NCBI RefSeq assembly: GCF_028554725.1
Contig: NC_071669.1
Location: forward strand, 36,632,001-36,696,000
Reading direction: 5' to 3'
Origin: Zeugodacus cucurbitae
Taxonomy: Eukaryota > Arthropoda > Insecta > Diptera > Tephritidae
DNA length: 64,000 bases
The position numbers and the translations under genes were made by a program. The notes beneath the pieces were generated by a model. That model saw nothing but the letters and a program-made list of their open reading frames with translations, was not told where the DNA came from and made no database searches. Of this stretch, positions 1 to 13,141 are shown piece after piece; the first letter of the stretch is position 1; every line of letters begins with the position of its first letter.

Positions 1-2479
1 AGTATTTAAGTTCAAAATAAAGGAAGGGTGTCTATGTGAATCGATATAAAAATTAGGTAATGGGTGTGGCAACGTAAATACTTATGTGAAATCTATCACT
101 TCAGCAATTACTCTGCTAATTTCAACCATTTTTTCTGACTTCGCAAAGGACCGTCCTTATTTTATAAGCGTATTCCTCCTCTTGTAAGGAACAAACAAAG
201 AACTTTGCCTAACAAAACACAGTTGATGATTTTTGGTGGAAATTCAAAATCAAATTACATCAACATTTAAGGCATTATTTAATAAAAAAATACTAATATT
301 TTTCTCAAGTGCCTCGCACCTAATTGCACATATGAACATAAATGTTACATGACTTCCACGTTTTGATGTACAAATGTGTGGTTTGGATTACCTACATTTC
401 AGCACACCTACTTATCTCCACAAATACGTAAAATAAACTGTTGAAATGTGGTAAAAGACTTACTGTGAAAGCATTATGCGAATACACTTTGTCAGTTATT
501 TTAATCGATATTACATGCTGCAACATACAAAGGCATGAATAAAAGTAAACAATAAAGATTTTCCGGCTTGTCAATGGATGCATGCATCTCTGTGTAACCC
601 TTGTCAATTTGTTGACCTTTAGTAATTTTTACGGTGCCGAGTTTTAAGTAAAGAGTTTTTATCTGTCACGCACTTGGGAAACTTTTGTTATTGTGTATTT
701 TAAATTAAATCTCAAGTATGTGATCTAAATAATACAAAGTGACGTCAGATGGCACCTATTGTTATCTATGCCCATAACGGCTATGTTATATGTAAATGTG
801 AGTGTGCACGCACAGTGTTCGCTGAATGAGTCACTGCGAAAAATTGTGATTTTGTACGAAATATTTTTTTTTTATCTTATGAAAATGTTTAGAGTTCGGT
901 ATAAGTCGATTTGGGCGAATATTACAGATCTCATCCGCCTATTTGCATGGCAAAATATCACAATAGATATCGTCAAAATGCCTATATCTTATCATAGATC
1001 TCACATAACGAGTAAACTGATCACAGTCAGCAAGATGATGAATTCAGATGACAAGATCATATAAGACTGATATTTAACACATATCTCGAAGACACTTCTT
1101 TAATATTTTGTTTCGGACCGCTGGATCATTGCCCTCCATATAGCTTAATGGTAGTAAATAAAACAAAAAATGGCGTAAAAGCATGTGATGAAACACTTTC
1201 TGTAAGGGCTTGTCCCCTTAAAGGATTCACCTTTGACACGTAAGGCCAATAAGTAGTGTTTTGTGCAATCTCTAGACTTGGAAATAAGAGTGCATATGTA
1301 CATCCATCTGTACATGTAGATAAACCGATAAGTCCTAAACATACAACATACGTGCTGACGTATGGGCGTAAGCGTGTGGAGGATTCAGACAGTAAAGGAT
1401 AAAATAGATTTGATGTGATGAGCGGCAGGTCTTTCAACATGTCAGGTGCTCGGAATTTAAATTTTCAATGTGTCCAACATAGATACAAGTTGTACGCTTC
1501 ACAGCAGTGGGTCAGCAATATGGATTGCGTACGAGTAATACGTATTGGCATAGGTAAGTGCATATGAACGAATATATTTTACAATGGAACCTCTAAGCTG
1601 TGCACGTGCCAGATACATATGTATATTGTTTGTAAATAGTTGTAGTTTTATTAAACACTTCAATTGTTAAATAAATTCTCGAGTAAATATGTATATGCAT
1701 GCATGTAGCATAATAAGTGGTAAAAATTTATTTAATGCAAAGCAATGTTAAACAAACAACTTGAAGAGTTGACATGTGGACTGAGCCATTTTGAAACTGA
1801 AATTCTAATGAAATATTGTTATAGTGAGAAAGGACATTCAATCGATTTATATAGTTTGCCACTCATGGTGACCCTTTACCAGAGTGTTGTTTCAAATCAT
1901 TTTTCAAAAGTACTCAATAAATAATAGCCAGAAAAATATTTACTTTGATTTATATTTTATTTATGAATAATTTCACCTATTGAACTTATGAATTTACTTG
2001 GAAACGTACTCGAGTATTTACTTCTAATTTTTGGTATACCAATATCACTATTAAAATAACATCGCCCTTCGGGGTCATAAAGGTTTCGTCCGAAAAAACG
2101 GTATATTTTCAATCCAATGTCATGTGAATGACATTCCCAAACAACAAACTCATACATTTCTGTTTTTTGTATCATAAATTTCGCAAAGTTTAAGTCTTTG
2201 GCTATATGAAACCATAGTTAAATTAATATCTGTGAGGATCCTTGTGTGTAGGGGCTTCAAAAGGCTTCGACTATTTTAGCTTTATAAAGTGTAAGAAATA
2301 TTTCCTTAATTTTTGTCGAGTGTTAATTTCTATATAGGGAGTTTTTCTGACTTCACAAAGGCCTGTCATAAGGGGGAACAGCCATAAAACATAACACTGT
2401 TGAGGTTTTAGTAAAAAATCTTAATTTAGTAAAGAGCTTTAAAAAATAAAATAAAGGGAAAATGCATGTATTTTGAATA
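1..2479. other. AT-rich stretch without recognisable gene
   Basis: I see no supported gene here. Open frames such as 392-607 (-), 759-1064 (+) and 1126-1440 (-) lack recognisable domains and have the low-complexity composition of chance frames in AT-rich DNA. No tRNA-like cloverleaf or element terminus was recognised. Confidence 0.5.
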
Positions 2480-3216
2480 CAGTAATCCCCGTTAAAGTGC
2501 CAATGTTAAAAATGTAACACTTTTAAGTCACTAAACCGGGAAAAGTACTTAAATTAATTCCGCTTAAGTGCCAAGATGTACTTACCAAGCTTCTTCTTAA
2601 ACACTTCGATCTACAATTATTTTTTTAGAATGAAAATCTATTTTTTTCTTATTAAAAACTAAAAAAATAAAATAAAACAAGTAAGGAAGGGCTAAGTTCG
2701 GTTGTGACCGAAAATTTTATTATCTCGCAATTTATTTATTTAATTTTTTTAATATTATATAATACACAATTTGACCCACATATTCGTCATATATATTGTA
2801 TAAAGTCCATTGAAAGTTGGAAACCCTAATATTAGGTGTTCTCATGTTCGATATATGGGGCCTTGAAAACCGATGGTCCGATTTCGGCGATTTTTAGAAA
2901 GGGGCTGCCACACTATAAATTCAGTATTTATGCAAAGTTCTGTTCCGATGTCTTCACTAGTGCTTACTTTACATATTGTAAAGTAAACGATTCAAATAGT
3001 CTTCAAAGTTTTGGTATATAGGAAGTTGCTAGCAACTTTGTTGCGAGAGTATAAACATTAAATAAGTATGCGTATGTTTTCCTGCAGACAATGTTCAGTG
3101 CATTCAATGCAAAAAATAGTAAAAGGTACTTAAAAGAGGAAAATTGCAAGCCATGGTTGTGGCTTAAATGTTACAGGCATTTCCATTACAAAGTGGCACT
3201 TACGCGGGGATCACTG
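2480..3216. mobile_element. pogo/Tigger-like MITE with a repeat nested inside
   Basis: The left end reads CAGTAATCCCCGTTAAAGTG and the right end, read in reverse complement, CAGTGATCCCCGCGTAAGTG. Both sit directly next to a TA dinucleotide (2478-2479 and 3217-3218), as expected for Tc1/mariner/pogo elements, which duplicate TA. CAGT-starting termini are typical of pogo/Tigger relatives; that family call is inference. No transposase remains. About 380 bp of the inside is a later insertion of the abundant fly repeat (2676-3055), so the original element was only about 360 bp. A terminus of the same type occurs near 18539. Confidence 0.6.
2676..3055 (-). repeat. Deleted copy of the abundant CTCGCAA-ended fly repeat
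   Basis: Starts with AACAAGTAAGGAAGGGCTAA and a GTTCGG...CCGAA hairpin and ends with TTGCGAGAGTATAAA, the two characteristic ends of the family that recurs about ten times in the window. Internal text (for example the segments around 2845-2960) matches the copies at 20900-21120 and 22250-22380. The body is internally deleted compared with the copy of about 2 kb at 5647-7621. Non-coding. Confidence 0.7.
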
Positions 3217-5646
3217 TAGTCGATTTGAGAATAGAAGAATTTTGCTACCCAATGTGCGTCCATTCAAGTTTTTTTATTACATTATCTCTTCAACTATGCC
3301 AATACATCCTTTACCGGGGTTGGGAACGCAAATCGGGCCAGTTCTGCAATTTATGCTTTTATGCTAAAACAGTTGCATCATTGGCTCGAGTTTTCCTTTA
3401 TAAGTGCAATACAAATAATCAAAACAAAAACATATGTACATTTGTGACAGAATGCCGAAATTCGACTATATTTCGCATTAAAAGTTTTGAGTGCCAGCCT
3501 AGCTACCCTGAAACGCGCAACTTCTTTATACTGTATGACCAAATCTATTACCCTATTAGAAATTTTGGGAGAATATTCTTGAGGAGTAGAATTTAATAAG
3601 ACAAGTCTTAAGCTTTTTGTATGCTTTCCCTTGGCTGAAAATATATGAAAATGTATTATAAGGAAATAGGTCTTGGTATTATGTTGAATGATTCCAATAG
3701 CATTATTTATTCGCATTTTCACTTCCCTCAAAAATTTTTTATTCGATACACGAAAGTTAATTGCCAAAATCATATAGAGGATAATGGTTAAATCAGTTAA
3801 GTGGAGCATCCTCGAGGATCCTTATAGTCGACCGTAGTTTGCGTAGAAGTTCATGGTTCCATGATAATTATAAGCCTCTTGCTGGCATAAATTGCCGCCG
3901 CTAGTTCCTCAAGATCATGAATCTTGTTGCTTGGATTTTTATTGACACCATTAAAATGTTTATAAGTATTGAATATAAAATTTTATATACTAACGTAATT
4001 GCCAACTCCTCGTTCTAAAAATGAAATTGAACGGAACACATGCCATGAAGGGTCAGAAAAGCTTGGCCTTAATCGCGTAACACCGCGGCATCTTCTTCCA
4101 AGGAAATGCTGTGTCTGCAAAAAGTTCATATAAAGATATGCTATGCGTGCAATAAAAGTATACTTCTTTCAAAAGTAAGAACATTAAATTCCACCGCACT
4201 GCCTTGAGGCTATTTTATATGATGGGGCATAAAACGGCGGACGCCGGCGATGTGATAAAAGTTGCTACATAAAATAAATTGTTGACATGCCATTAAAGTT
4301 TTGGTTAATTGATGATAATTTGCATTATGCTTCAAATAATTTATCTTCAGAGCAATATACACAGTGTGAGCAGTAGCTGTGGCCCCCTGTGCCTGAGAAA
4401 ACTGAGCGAATTGCAATTAAAATAGTTCTGCAATTTAAAAACGCAGCAATAATGAATAAATTAGCTTTAATAAATCACAGCACGTCCACAAGTTTCCGCC
4501 AAATTACTGACAATCATTTTTGTCATGTGGAAAATTGCATGACACAGCTAACTTATGCAACCGGAAGGAAGCGCTATGTGCCGCACACATATGTATCCAC
4601 ACACACACTCGCGGAAAGAAATCAGCAATAAATGAGGCTCTAAATAGCTAAGGGTGGAAAGACCAAGTGTGCGATTCATGCGGAGTGGAAGGCAAGCAGT
4701 AAGGCGGAAAGGCGACAAAAAATAAACGGAGCTTATGGCAACGAGAAAAAAGCTTAAATTGAATAAAGTCTTGGCAAATAAGGGGAAAGAGATTAAAATG
4801 GGAATGGTTGGTAGGGGAAGTGACAATGCGACAGTCAGACTGTGCTCATTACAATTGGAGTGAGAGTTTGTATTGTATGTAGGCTACATTTAACTTCCGA
4901 AAGATTTTCAATTTATTTGATACTTTTAAATGGTTGCGTTTTCGCTTGGAAACATTTCAATGCTAAGGGAAATTAAATGAGTTGAGCTGTACATTAAATA
5001 GCAAACGAATAAATTTCGGAAAGCTTTACTATTAGTAGCTTAGCTAGAGTCAGAAGTGAGTAGATTAAATGTATTACTTATCAGCTCTCCAAATGGATGA
5101 GCTACCAAACAGCGATTAGAGACTGCTTGTCTCTATGTTGTCACCAGGTATAGACATTGCAACTCTTTCAGACAATAACACCGTTTAATTTCAAGTTCTT
5201 AAAGTATTAAGCTTAAACTATTTTAGAAATAATTTTTATTGGCTACAATGGATAACAAAAGCAACTCATTTCTAAGTATAGGGTCGAGATTCCTCCAAAA
5301 TAAATAACTTGTAAGAGGGCCTTTAGAGGCGACGGTGATCCTTACAAGATATGCCATTTCGATAAAAAATAAAAGACGTTGTCATATATGGGAGTTCAGT
5401 CATCAGCACCTAGTTATTGTGGGAGTCTATTTGAATCAAACTTTCAATTTCAAAGAAAGCTGGTAGTAAGCAGGTCATAAAAATTAATACGGTGAGCAGA
5501 AAATAATGGAAAATGTAATTATTGTTTTTTGTTTATTTTAACAATATTTGAAAATCAAGAAAGGTAACTGTTGTTTAAAAACAGTGAATAATATGGTTGC
5601 TCTGACAAAATCTGACACTATTGAGGTCAGCAGAATATTAATTTGC
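3217..5646. other. Intergenic, nothing recognised
   Basis: No gene, RNA gene or transposon end was recognised. Overlapping frames at 3168-3596 (+) and 3378-3809 (-) lie on opposite strands of the same DNA and have no recognisable motifs, so I treat both as chance. Confidence 0.45.
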
Positions 5647-7621
5647 TTTTTATACTCTCGCAACAAAGTTACTAAAGAGAGTATAATAGTTTTGTTCACC
5701 TAACGGTTGTTTGTAACACCTAAAACTAATTGAGTGAGATATAGGGTTATATATACCAAAGTGATCAGGGTGACGAGTGGAGTTCAAATCCGGATGTCTG
5801 TATAATAGAAAGGTTGTCACGCCCACGAAATGGCGAAAACCAAACTAAGCCAAAAATAAAGCTATGAAAATAAAATTTGGTACAACTGTGAACTGGATCG
5901 CACAGTGAAGGGACATATTTGGTTGTAATTTTTTTGGCCCCGTCCCCTACTAAGTTTTTTGTATACATCTCGTAAACTACTAAAGCTATATCAACCAATC
6001 TTTCTCGTCGTTTCTATTAGGTACTACATTATACAGTACCAAAATGGAGGAAATGGGTTTATAACCACGCCCACCTCCTATACAAAGCACAGTGGTTCGG
6101 CTTGTATGAAGGCGCGGAGATAAATACTTCCCGTTAAGATATCGCTATGAAATTTTCACCAAAAATCTAGAAAAATATTTTAAATACTACTGGACTACTA
6201 GATGTTATAATTCACATAGCACAGCAATTGCACTTATATGACGATAATTCGCCAAAATACTTCTCATGGTCATGGTGAGAGCGTCAAAACTTTCAGTAAG
6301 GCTTTGTAAAAATATTTAAAAAAGCGAGGAAACAGCTGAATATGATTTGTCCTTATAGTATCCCCCCATCCAATCCCTATATTCCACCTATAAGAATAAT
6401 ATCATACAAAAAATTCATGAAGGAAAAAAGCAAATTATCAACGAATTTAATACAGTAAATTTTTTCACGGCCATTCAACAGCCATTATAATTAGAACAAA
6501 AACTTATAATGTTTCCTCTAGTAAACATTGCACATATTGAAATAAAGTTGTCCTATCCTTCATTCAAACCTTTCATAGCCTAGTTATAATGAGTTTGAAC
6601 GTAAAAATAGTGAATTCGGGCTTTAGTATTTTGACGATTGCCAATACATCCGCAAATTTCCGCGTCTAATTTTTACACTTTTATTATCTTAAGGCTATGA
6701 TAAAGATAATATTAAATAAACCACAATTAAAACTATATGTAAAGAAATTTTCAAAAAACACGAAACAAATTAGTATTAATTAACCTAATAAGATAAAATA
6801 GATACCTTTAACTGTAAAATCCATTAAAAATAATCTTCATTTCCAGAACAATTTGAAGTGCATTGTTGTTGCAATGTTTTTCAAAAAAGTTTTGATGTGC
6901 TTTGAAAATGTATTGCTGATCATGCATTTCAATATATTTTTAGAAAGTACCGTTAAATTTTTAGGAAACCCGGTTTGCAAATAGGAAGTTTGGACAATTA
7001 CCGATAGCCTCTATGTATACATTTTGACAAAAAATCTTGAGATGGATTTTTTGATTTTTGGCCAATGGGCGAAGCCACTGTGGCAAAGGTTATGTTGAAA
7101 ACTACTAAAAATGCTTTAATTCGGTAAGGAGACATACCAGAAACCTTAAATTTTATTGCAAATAAGGTACGGAAGGGCTGCACTCAAATTGGTATGCTAA
7201 TTAGGCGTGGCACCGCCCCTTTATGGGTCAAAAACCATATCACCGAAACTACTCGACAAATTTCAATGAAATTCGATTCGTAATATTTTCCTGGCATCCC
7301 AATGATATGTTATGAAAATAGACCAAATCGGTTCACAACCACGCCTAGTTCCTATATACCAGAACTGTGAAACCGACCTGAATCGTTTACTTTACAGTAT
7401 ATAAAGTTAGCACTAGTGAAGATATCAGAACAGAACTTTGCATAAATACTGCATTCAAAGTCATTACTTTACCTAGATCCCAAATACCTAATATTAGGGT
7501 TTTCAATTTTTAATGGACTTTGTACCATATATGTGTATATTATATTAATAAAATTAAATAAATAAATTGCGAGAGTATAAAATGTTCGGTTAAACCCCAA
7601 CTTAGCCCTTCCTTACTTGTT
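5647..7621 (+). repeat. Near full-length copy of the abundant fly repeat (~2 kb)
   Basis: The left end is TTATACTCTCGCAAC followed by AAAGTTACTAAAGAGAGTATAATAG, which pairs back as a hairpin. The right end is GAGAGTATAAAATGTTCGGT...CTTCCTTACTTGT. In between are blocks found in all other copies: a GTTGTTTGTAACACC block, a GGTTATATATACCAAAGTGA block, and phrases around 'ccacgcccacctcc' and 'gcactagtgaagatatcagaac'. It has no long ORF and behaves as a non-autonomous interspersed element of unknown class. Confidence 0.75.
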
Positions 7622-10558
7622 ACTCTTGTATTCAACATGTTGACCTTTTGGGGGTTTTCTCTAAGAAAGTTAATTATTGTGACAACTCCTTAATCGTTTG
7701 TAGGCGTGTTGGGTAGTTTTTACGACTACTTCCATTAGAAATAACGAAATTAAAAGAACGTAAGGTTTGCTTCCGTATTCATAGCTGTTTCTGCCCATTT
7801 GGCTGACTTTAAATAAGAAACCATTTTATACATGCTTCTACCCGAATTTACCACCTTCTTGCTCAATTGTTTTGCGAGATTTAGTTCAGTACCAAACACA
7901 ATGAATATTATTGGCATAATTCTAAGCGCGTGTTATCTTCAGAGTAATTAGTGGTGAATAATACATGCAATGCAACCCTAAGAGTATGTCTCTTTTCCTG
8001 ATTGGATAAAACTACGTATATAAACTAAAAAAAAAACAACACAAAAAATATAAAAATTCTGTCTACTTTTGCCCCACGATTAGTCATCCACCCAAGATAA
8101 ATGACTTCATTATTCGCCTTGACAACAGCTACTATGTAAACAATCACTAGACAAGTTGAATGCAGATAAATAAATAAAATGTCGAACTGAGTTAAGCAAG
8201 TGTTTTTCATTTTCACAACGTCCTTTTTGCAATAATATTCGTTTTTATTCTTTTTATCTACCAACGATTTTAATACCGTTCTCTATGGTGGTTTCTATGC
8301 GAATCTCTTCTAGTCGCCATAATGAAATACATCTTAAGTACACTATAAACTGCGAATGTGGTGGGCGACAACAATAGCGGCGTGTAATAAAATTTACGAG
8401 GGTCCTAACCTCTGCATAATAAGTGTGTGTAGCTGGCAATAAATATTCTGTTGGTTAGGCAAAACACCTTTAGTGGTGTCGTTTAATTTATTGTTAACAC
8501 CATCGCAACCGCTGATTTACATACATACAAACATACAAATCGTTTATACATAACTCGTAATAGACAGGCAGAGGGGAATGCGCAGATGTCCACATATCGA
8601 CAGCTGGAACAAGTTCTTCAGGTCCAGGTGAGGCCATTTACCAATATACATACATACATATGTATATAATAATCAATGACTCTGAGTATATGTAGTGTGA
8701 GCACTCACTTATGGATTAAAGTAGCAATATTTATTATATACTTTTTCTCCCATGAAAAAATTCTTATTTTATATTGTTTAAAGTTGTGAAATTGGTTAAA
8801 GGCATTTTGGAAGCATTCACTGGAAGGATTTTGATAAAATGCTATACAAAAGATTTAACCATCGGTTTTTATCCGATTTGTTTAAAAATATCGGGGAAAA
8901 AATAACAAATTCTCCTACTAAACGGTCAGAACAATTTTGATCGAATACTTTACTGCTGTACTATTTAGAATGATAATAAATCGACTAACTGATTTTTTAG
9001 GCCATCGCCATGGTATATGCCATATTGAAGATGGGAAAAGAAATATCATAGATGATGCTGATGGTGCGCCTGAGTGAATTCCATATTTTAACCATTCCTT
9101 CAGCGAAAAATGTGATTGTTCACTGCAATTTACACATTGATTAAAAGATATATTGTGCACCTGGCTTCGTTAACTTTAATATGAAAAAATAACAAATAGG
9201 CTTGAATTGAATTGATTCACTTGAAATCTTACGATTTCTTCTTATTTTTAAGTTAAATTCTGTTTTTCTATAATCTTATATTGCCATGACACGGTGCACT
9301 TTATTGATGTAACAGCCCATATTGGTTCTTTTTTCTCCAAAATAATCAAAGATTCCACATAACTTTGCTACCTAATTGTAGGGTCTTTTCATATCTTAAA
9401 AAATCGGGTATACTGCACTCGGCGATGGCTGGCGATTGATCTCCGTAATAAAATAATGAAGCCTTGTGACATCTTGTTGTATAAATTTCGGATTATTACG
9501 ATGAACAGCCTCAAGCACTGCTTAGAATCAACGATTGATTTCCGTTTTTGGTAAATTGTGTGTTTGCTAGTTCACGAGGATATGTCCTTTGATAACTGTG
9601 TCAGTTCGGTCGACCTCATTTTACGGCCTTCAAAAATAATTTCGTGGAGTTTTCGATGTTTTCGTCAGTGGGATTATGCTTTTCGGAGTTCGTATGCCTT
9701 TTACAGAATATAGCAAACCACTTCTTTCCATAATTTTTTTTGATGTGAATTTTTCAATATAACTTGTATTATTACATTCTATTTCAGTCAGAGAATGTAT
9801 TTACTCGTCACATGAGATATTATTACGCTTTCAAGTAAATATAATGCGACATAATTTCATAAATGCTTCTGATATTGGAGCTTTCGTTAACATTTATATG
9901 TATGATTTTAATTGCTTACAACGGTTAATTGCCGCTCGGTATAACTGTAATTATAATACTATTTAAATGTTTGTATGTGTGCTTATAAGTATTTTCGACA
10001 AAAATGTTGTCACTTTTATCCTTTTAAATGAAATACAAGCAAAAAGTTTAAATATAAGTATGTAAATATATACGTATACAAATATGTATATATGTATATG
10101 ACTGAAAATGACAAGGTTGTTCTAATATTAAAGCTGGAAGCCCTTTCAGTTTCTTTGCTTGCTCAAGTGTCAAGTGAAAGAGTAATTAAAAAGGAAACAA
10201 CACCCACACATGGCAGGGAATTATATTACTGTACAATTAGGCTCACCATAAAAGCGTTTAAATTAATTGCTTTCAATGTTTAGTAAGGCACTTAGGAAAA
10301 TCATGAAATATTTTTCCTTTGAGTCACATGGATGTACATACACCTATATACATACGAACATATTTGTGCACAGCCGTGGAATAATTCACCAATAAAATAG
10401 AAAATGTGCTTGTAAAAATGTCAACAAAAAGGGGAAAAGTTCATTGAGGAAAATTAAAGTATCTCGGTTTTGAGTTTATTTGAAGTCTTAAGATTTATTG
10501 AAACTTCAAAAATTCGTGTAGGAAAGTGCCTTTGTACGAGAAACAATACATGATAATA
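7622..10558. other. Intergenic; possible decayed transposase at 8918-9700
   Basis: No host gene recognised. On the minus strand, 8918-9160 and the stretch up to about 9700 read as broken fragments (residues such as KEWLKYGIHSGAPS and WHIPWRWPKKS, then frameshifted pieces) that look like an eroded protein-coding region, perhaps a transposase. I cannot assign a family. The remainder (8500-8700, 9900-10400) is rich in CATA/TATG simple sequence. Confidence 0.3.
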
Positions 10559-11240
10559 CGAGGACTGCTATATTATTTATATATATTTCTGGCCTAATAA
10601 TGAAAATAGGAATATTTATCAACGAAAATGGTTTTATAGTTTTTCAAAATATTCTCCATTAAGATTTATACACTTTTGCATGCGCTCAAACCAATTTTCG
10701 AGGCTCTTTTTTTAGCCTTTTTTGAGCGATTGTCAAATTGTGCGGGATCCAACGAGAACAAACCTTTTTTACGGCCAGGTGTTCATGCAATATCGAATGT
10801 ATGCCGGTGGGAGAAATGCATAGGCATGCCTCTATCTGAAGGTATGTTACAAGACGGTCTTGCATTATCAGTTCACGTACGGCATCGATGTTTTCTGGCA
10901 CAACGGCTGTTTTTGGACGACCTTCACGGAATTCGTCTTTGAGCGAGCGTCGGCCACGATTGAATTCGTTGTACCAGTTTTTCACAGTGCTATAGGATGG
11001 TGCTTCATAGCCATACAAAGATTTTAGTTCATCGATGCACTCTTGTCGCGATAATCCACGTCGAAAGTTGTGAAAAATGATCGCACGAAAATGTTCACGA
11101 GTTAATTCCAATTTTTGGCCGAGATGAAACGTTCTGAGTGATGTTATGCTAAAAAATGTCAAACTTTCCAATGGAAATGTCAGATTGCACCTGGCAACAC
11201 TTAGTGTTGCCTAGGCCAGAAATATATATAGCAGCCCTCG
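10559..11240 (-). mobile_element. Internally deleted mariner element (682 bp)
   Basis: Terminal inverted repeats are CGAGGACTGCTATAT (left) and CGAGGGCTGCTATATATATT (right, reverse complement), each flanked by TA at 10557-10558 and 11241-11242. Homology continues inward to a shared TTTCTGGCCTA. The interior retains only the transposase N-terminus and the last few codons, so the catalytic domain is gone. The element could move only with a transposase supplied elsewhere. Confidence 0.85.
10686..11171 (-). pseudogene. mariner transposase, N-terminal DNA-binding part only
   Basis: The 161-residue frame begins a few codons upstream of the transposase proper. It contains both helix-turn-helix modules of mariner transposases: the first with HFRAIIFHNFRRGLSRQECI, then YSTVKNWYNEF and a GRP segment (REGRPKTAV), and the second with YLQIEACLCISPTGIHSILH. 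It then reaches the WIPHNLTIAQKR region and jumps directly, with a frameshift, to C-terminal sequence: the other frame gives LENWFERMQKCINLNGEYF just before a stop near 10648. A full mariner transposase is about 340-350 residues; the DDD catalytic core between these points has been deleted. DNA binding may be intact, cleavage cannot be. Confidence 0.85.
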
Positions 11241-12427
11241 TATTCTTGAGATTTGAAAAATGAGTTACAAGCTCATATAAAAGCATCCACGAACCCAATC
11301 TGTTACAGTGAAGCACAATGTATATGTACATCTCTACAATTACCTCTTATAGTTTTAGGTGTTACAAACAACCGTTAAGTGAACAAACTATTATACTCTG
11401 TGCAACTTGTCGACGTATTACGATTTATAAAAAAAATCTTGTTTGCCTGCAAGAACCAACCAGTCGACTTGAATAATTCACAGTATGTACTGAAAATTCT
11501 CCCCTAAAATTGAAGAATAATATAAATGTAGATTCGGTTCAGAAAAGACGGTATCTCCTCCGGCAACAAAAAGGCAAATTATATTAAAGTATTACGAGTT
11601 CAATAGCATTTGTACATTTCCTTATTTTATGCATATCATTTAAGAATATACAATTGAGTATTTAGGATATGACAGGAGAAGAAGAATTTTGATTGAATTA
11701 TTCAAAAGAGTACATACATACACATATTCAAACTAGAACTTGTTGTTGTTGATCGAATGTCGCATACAAATTGTGTGACAACTAAAAGTAGCGCATTATT
11801 TTCATGGGTCACACAGAGGCAGAGGATGAAACAAAGCGATATGATATTCTTGTGGTATTTTAAACTTATGTACATATGTATTATAAAGTTTTAAATGTTA
11901 CTCTTTGCAACATGTTGCGCAGAGTATAATAGTTTTGTTCATATAACGGTTGTTTGTAACATCCAACACTAAACGAGTTATATATACCAAAGTGACGAGG
12001 GTGACGAGTAGAATTCAAATCCGGATGTCTGTGTGTCCGTCCCTCCGTCCGCCTAACTACGCCTACCTCCCATACAAAAGTTATGTTGAAAACTACTAAA
12101 GATGTTTTAAGGAAAAACACCAGTAATCTCAAATTTCATGGTAAAGATGGTATAGAAGGCTAGACTCAAATATCTTTACAAAATTTTAAATTGGCGTGAC
12201 TCCGCTCACTTTTGCTCAAAACCAATATCTCAGAAACTACTCGACCAGTTTCAACAAAATCCTGTTCGTAATATTTCCTTGGCATCCTAATATCAAAGTT
12301 CAAAAATGGGAGAAATCGGTTCACAACCACGCCTACTTTTCTTACACCATAATTTTGAAACCCATCTGATTCGTTCACTTTGGAACCTATAAAGTTAGCA
12401 CCAGTGAAGATATCGAAACAAAACTTA

Positions 12428-12969
12428 TGCCCGGTTTCACAGTCAGTGCTTAGGTTGTGCTTAAGATAAAACAGAAATATTGCGTTTTTCTGTTCATACT
12501 TAAGTTCTGCTTAAGAACTGAAAATGGGAGACTTAAGCAGTGCTTAAGTAACAGCTGATTTTTGTTTTGAATATTGACTTATTTGTCAAAAAAAAAACAA
12601 TAAAATAAAAATTATTTGCTGAAAATTATTTTGGAATTTCTTGCATTCAATGGCGGTTATATGCTTTCCTGCGAGTTGCAATAGGTGCCCCCACTCGCTT
12701 GCGGTGAAATTCGGTGTCCTTTTATTGTTTCCATCCATTTCCCATATTCTAAATTTATTCGTCGCAAAGTTATTTTTCATCAACAATAATTTCAATTTGT
12801 CAGATGGTATTTGTAAACAAATGTTTTTCATTGTGCTGTCATATATCATAATAGAATTTTATAGAAAATGGGCATCGACTGTGAAACGCAAATGACTACT
12901 CAGTCAGCAACAATGCTTAGCTAAGATTTTATTTGGGCACAACTTAAGTACGAACTGCGAAACCGGGCA
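12428..12969. mobile_element. Non-autonomous PIF/Harbinger-like element, TTA target duplication
   Basis: Termini are TGCCCGGTTTCACAGTCAGT (left) and TGCCCGGTTTCGCAGTTCGT (right, reverse complement). The similarity runs about 40 bp, through GCTTAGGTTGTGCTTAAG and ACTTAAGTTGTGCCCAAA. Each end abuts TTA (12425-12427 and 12970-12972). A TTA/TAA three-base duplication is the hallmark of PIF/Harbinger elements. The 542-bp interior keeps a remnant of a Myb/SANT-like frame (12586-12849, minus), which fits the second protein of this superfamily. No transposase is present. Confidence 0.75.
12586..12849 (-). pseudogene. Myb/SANT-like DNA-binding remnant of a Harbinger element
   Basis: The 87-residue frame contains RTPNFTASEWGHLLQLAGKH followed by a cluster of Lys/Glu. 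This resembles the start of insect Myb/SANT-like (Myb_DNA-bind_5) domains, which read N-F-[ST]-x-x-E-...-L-L-x-L-...-K and often end in an I-E-C/N-K-K motif; here IECKKF. Autonomous PIF/Harbinger elements carry such a protein beside the transposase. The start codon and the first 40 residues are probably not original. It lies wholly within the inverted-repeat element. Confidence 0.5.
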
Positions 12970-13141
12970 TTAGTGTGACATCACTCATCTTAAAATCACC
13001 GAAATAACATTATAACATTTATAGACCCAAGATATTGAACACGAGGATCTCAGTGCTTATGTCCTATTATTTACCGCAAATATACTTAAATCTCACAGAT
13101 ATTCTAAGGAAATTCAAAGAATAACGGATTTTTCTACTTTC

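Noticed and set aside
1126..1440. 104-residue minus-strand frame
   Set aside because: No recognisable domain or neighbouring exon signals; likely chance.
3168..3809. Two overlapping 140-residue frames on opposite strands
   Set aside because: Both cover the same DNA, neither shows motifs, and the first overlaps a MITE end; chance frames.
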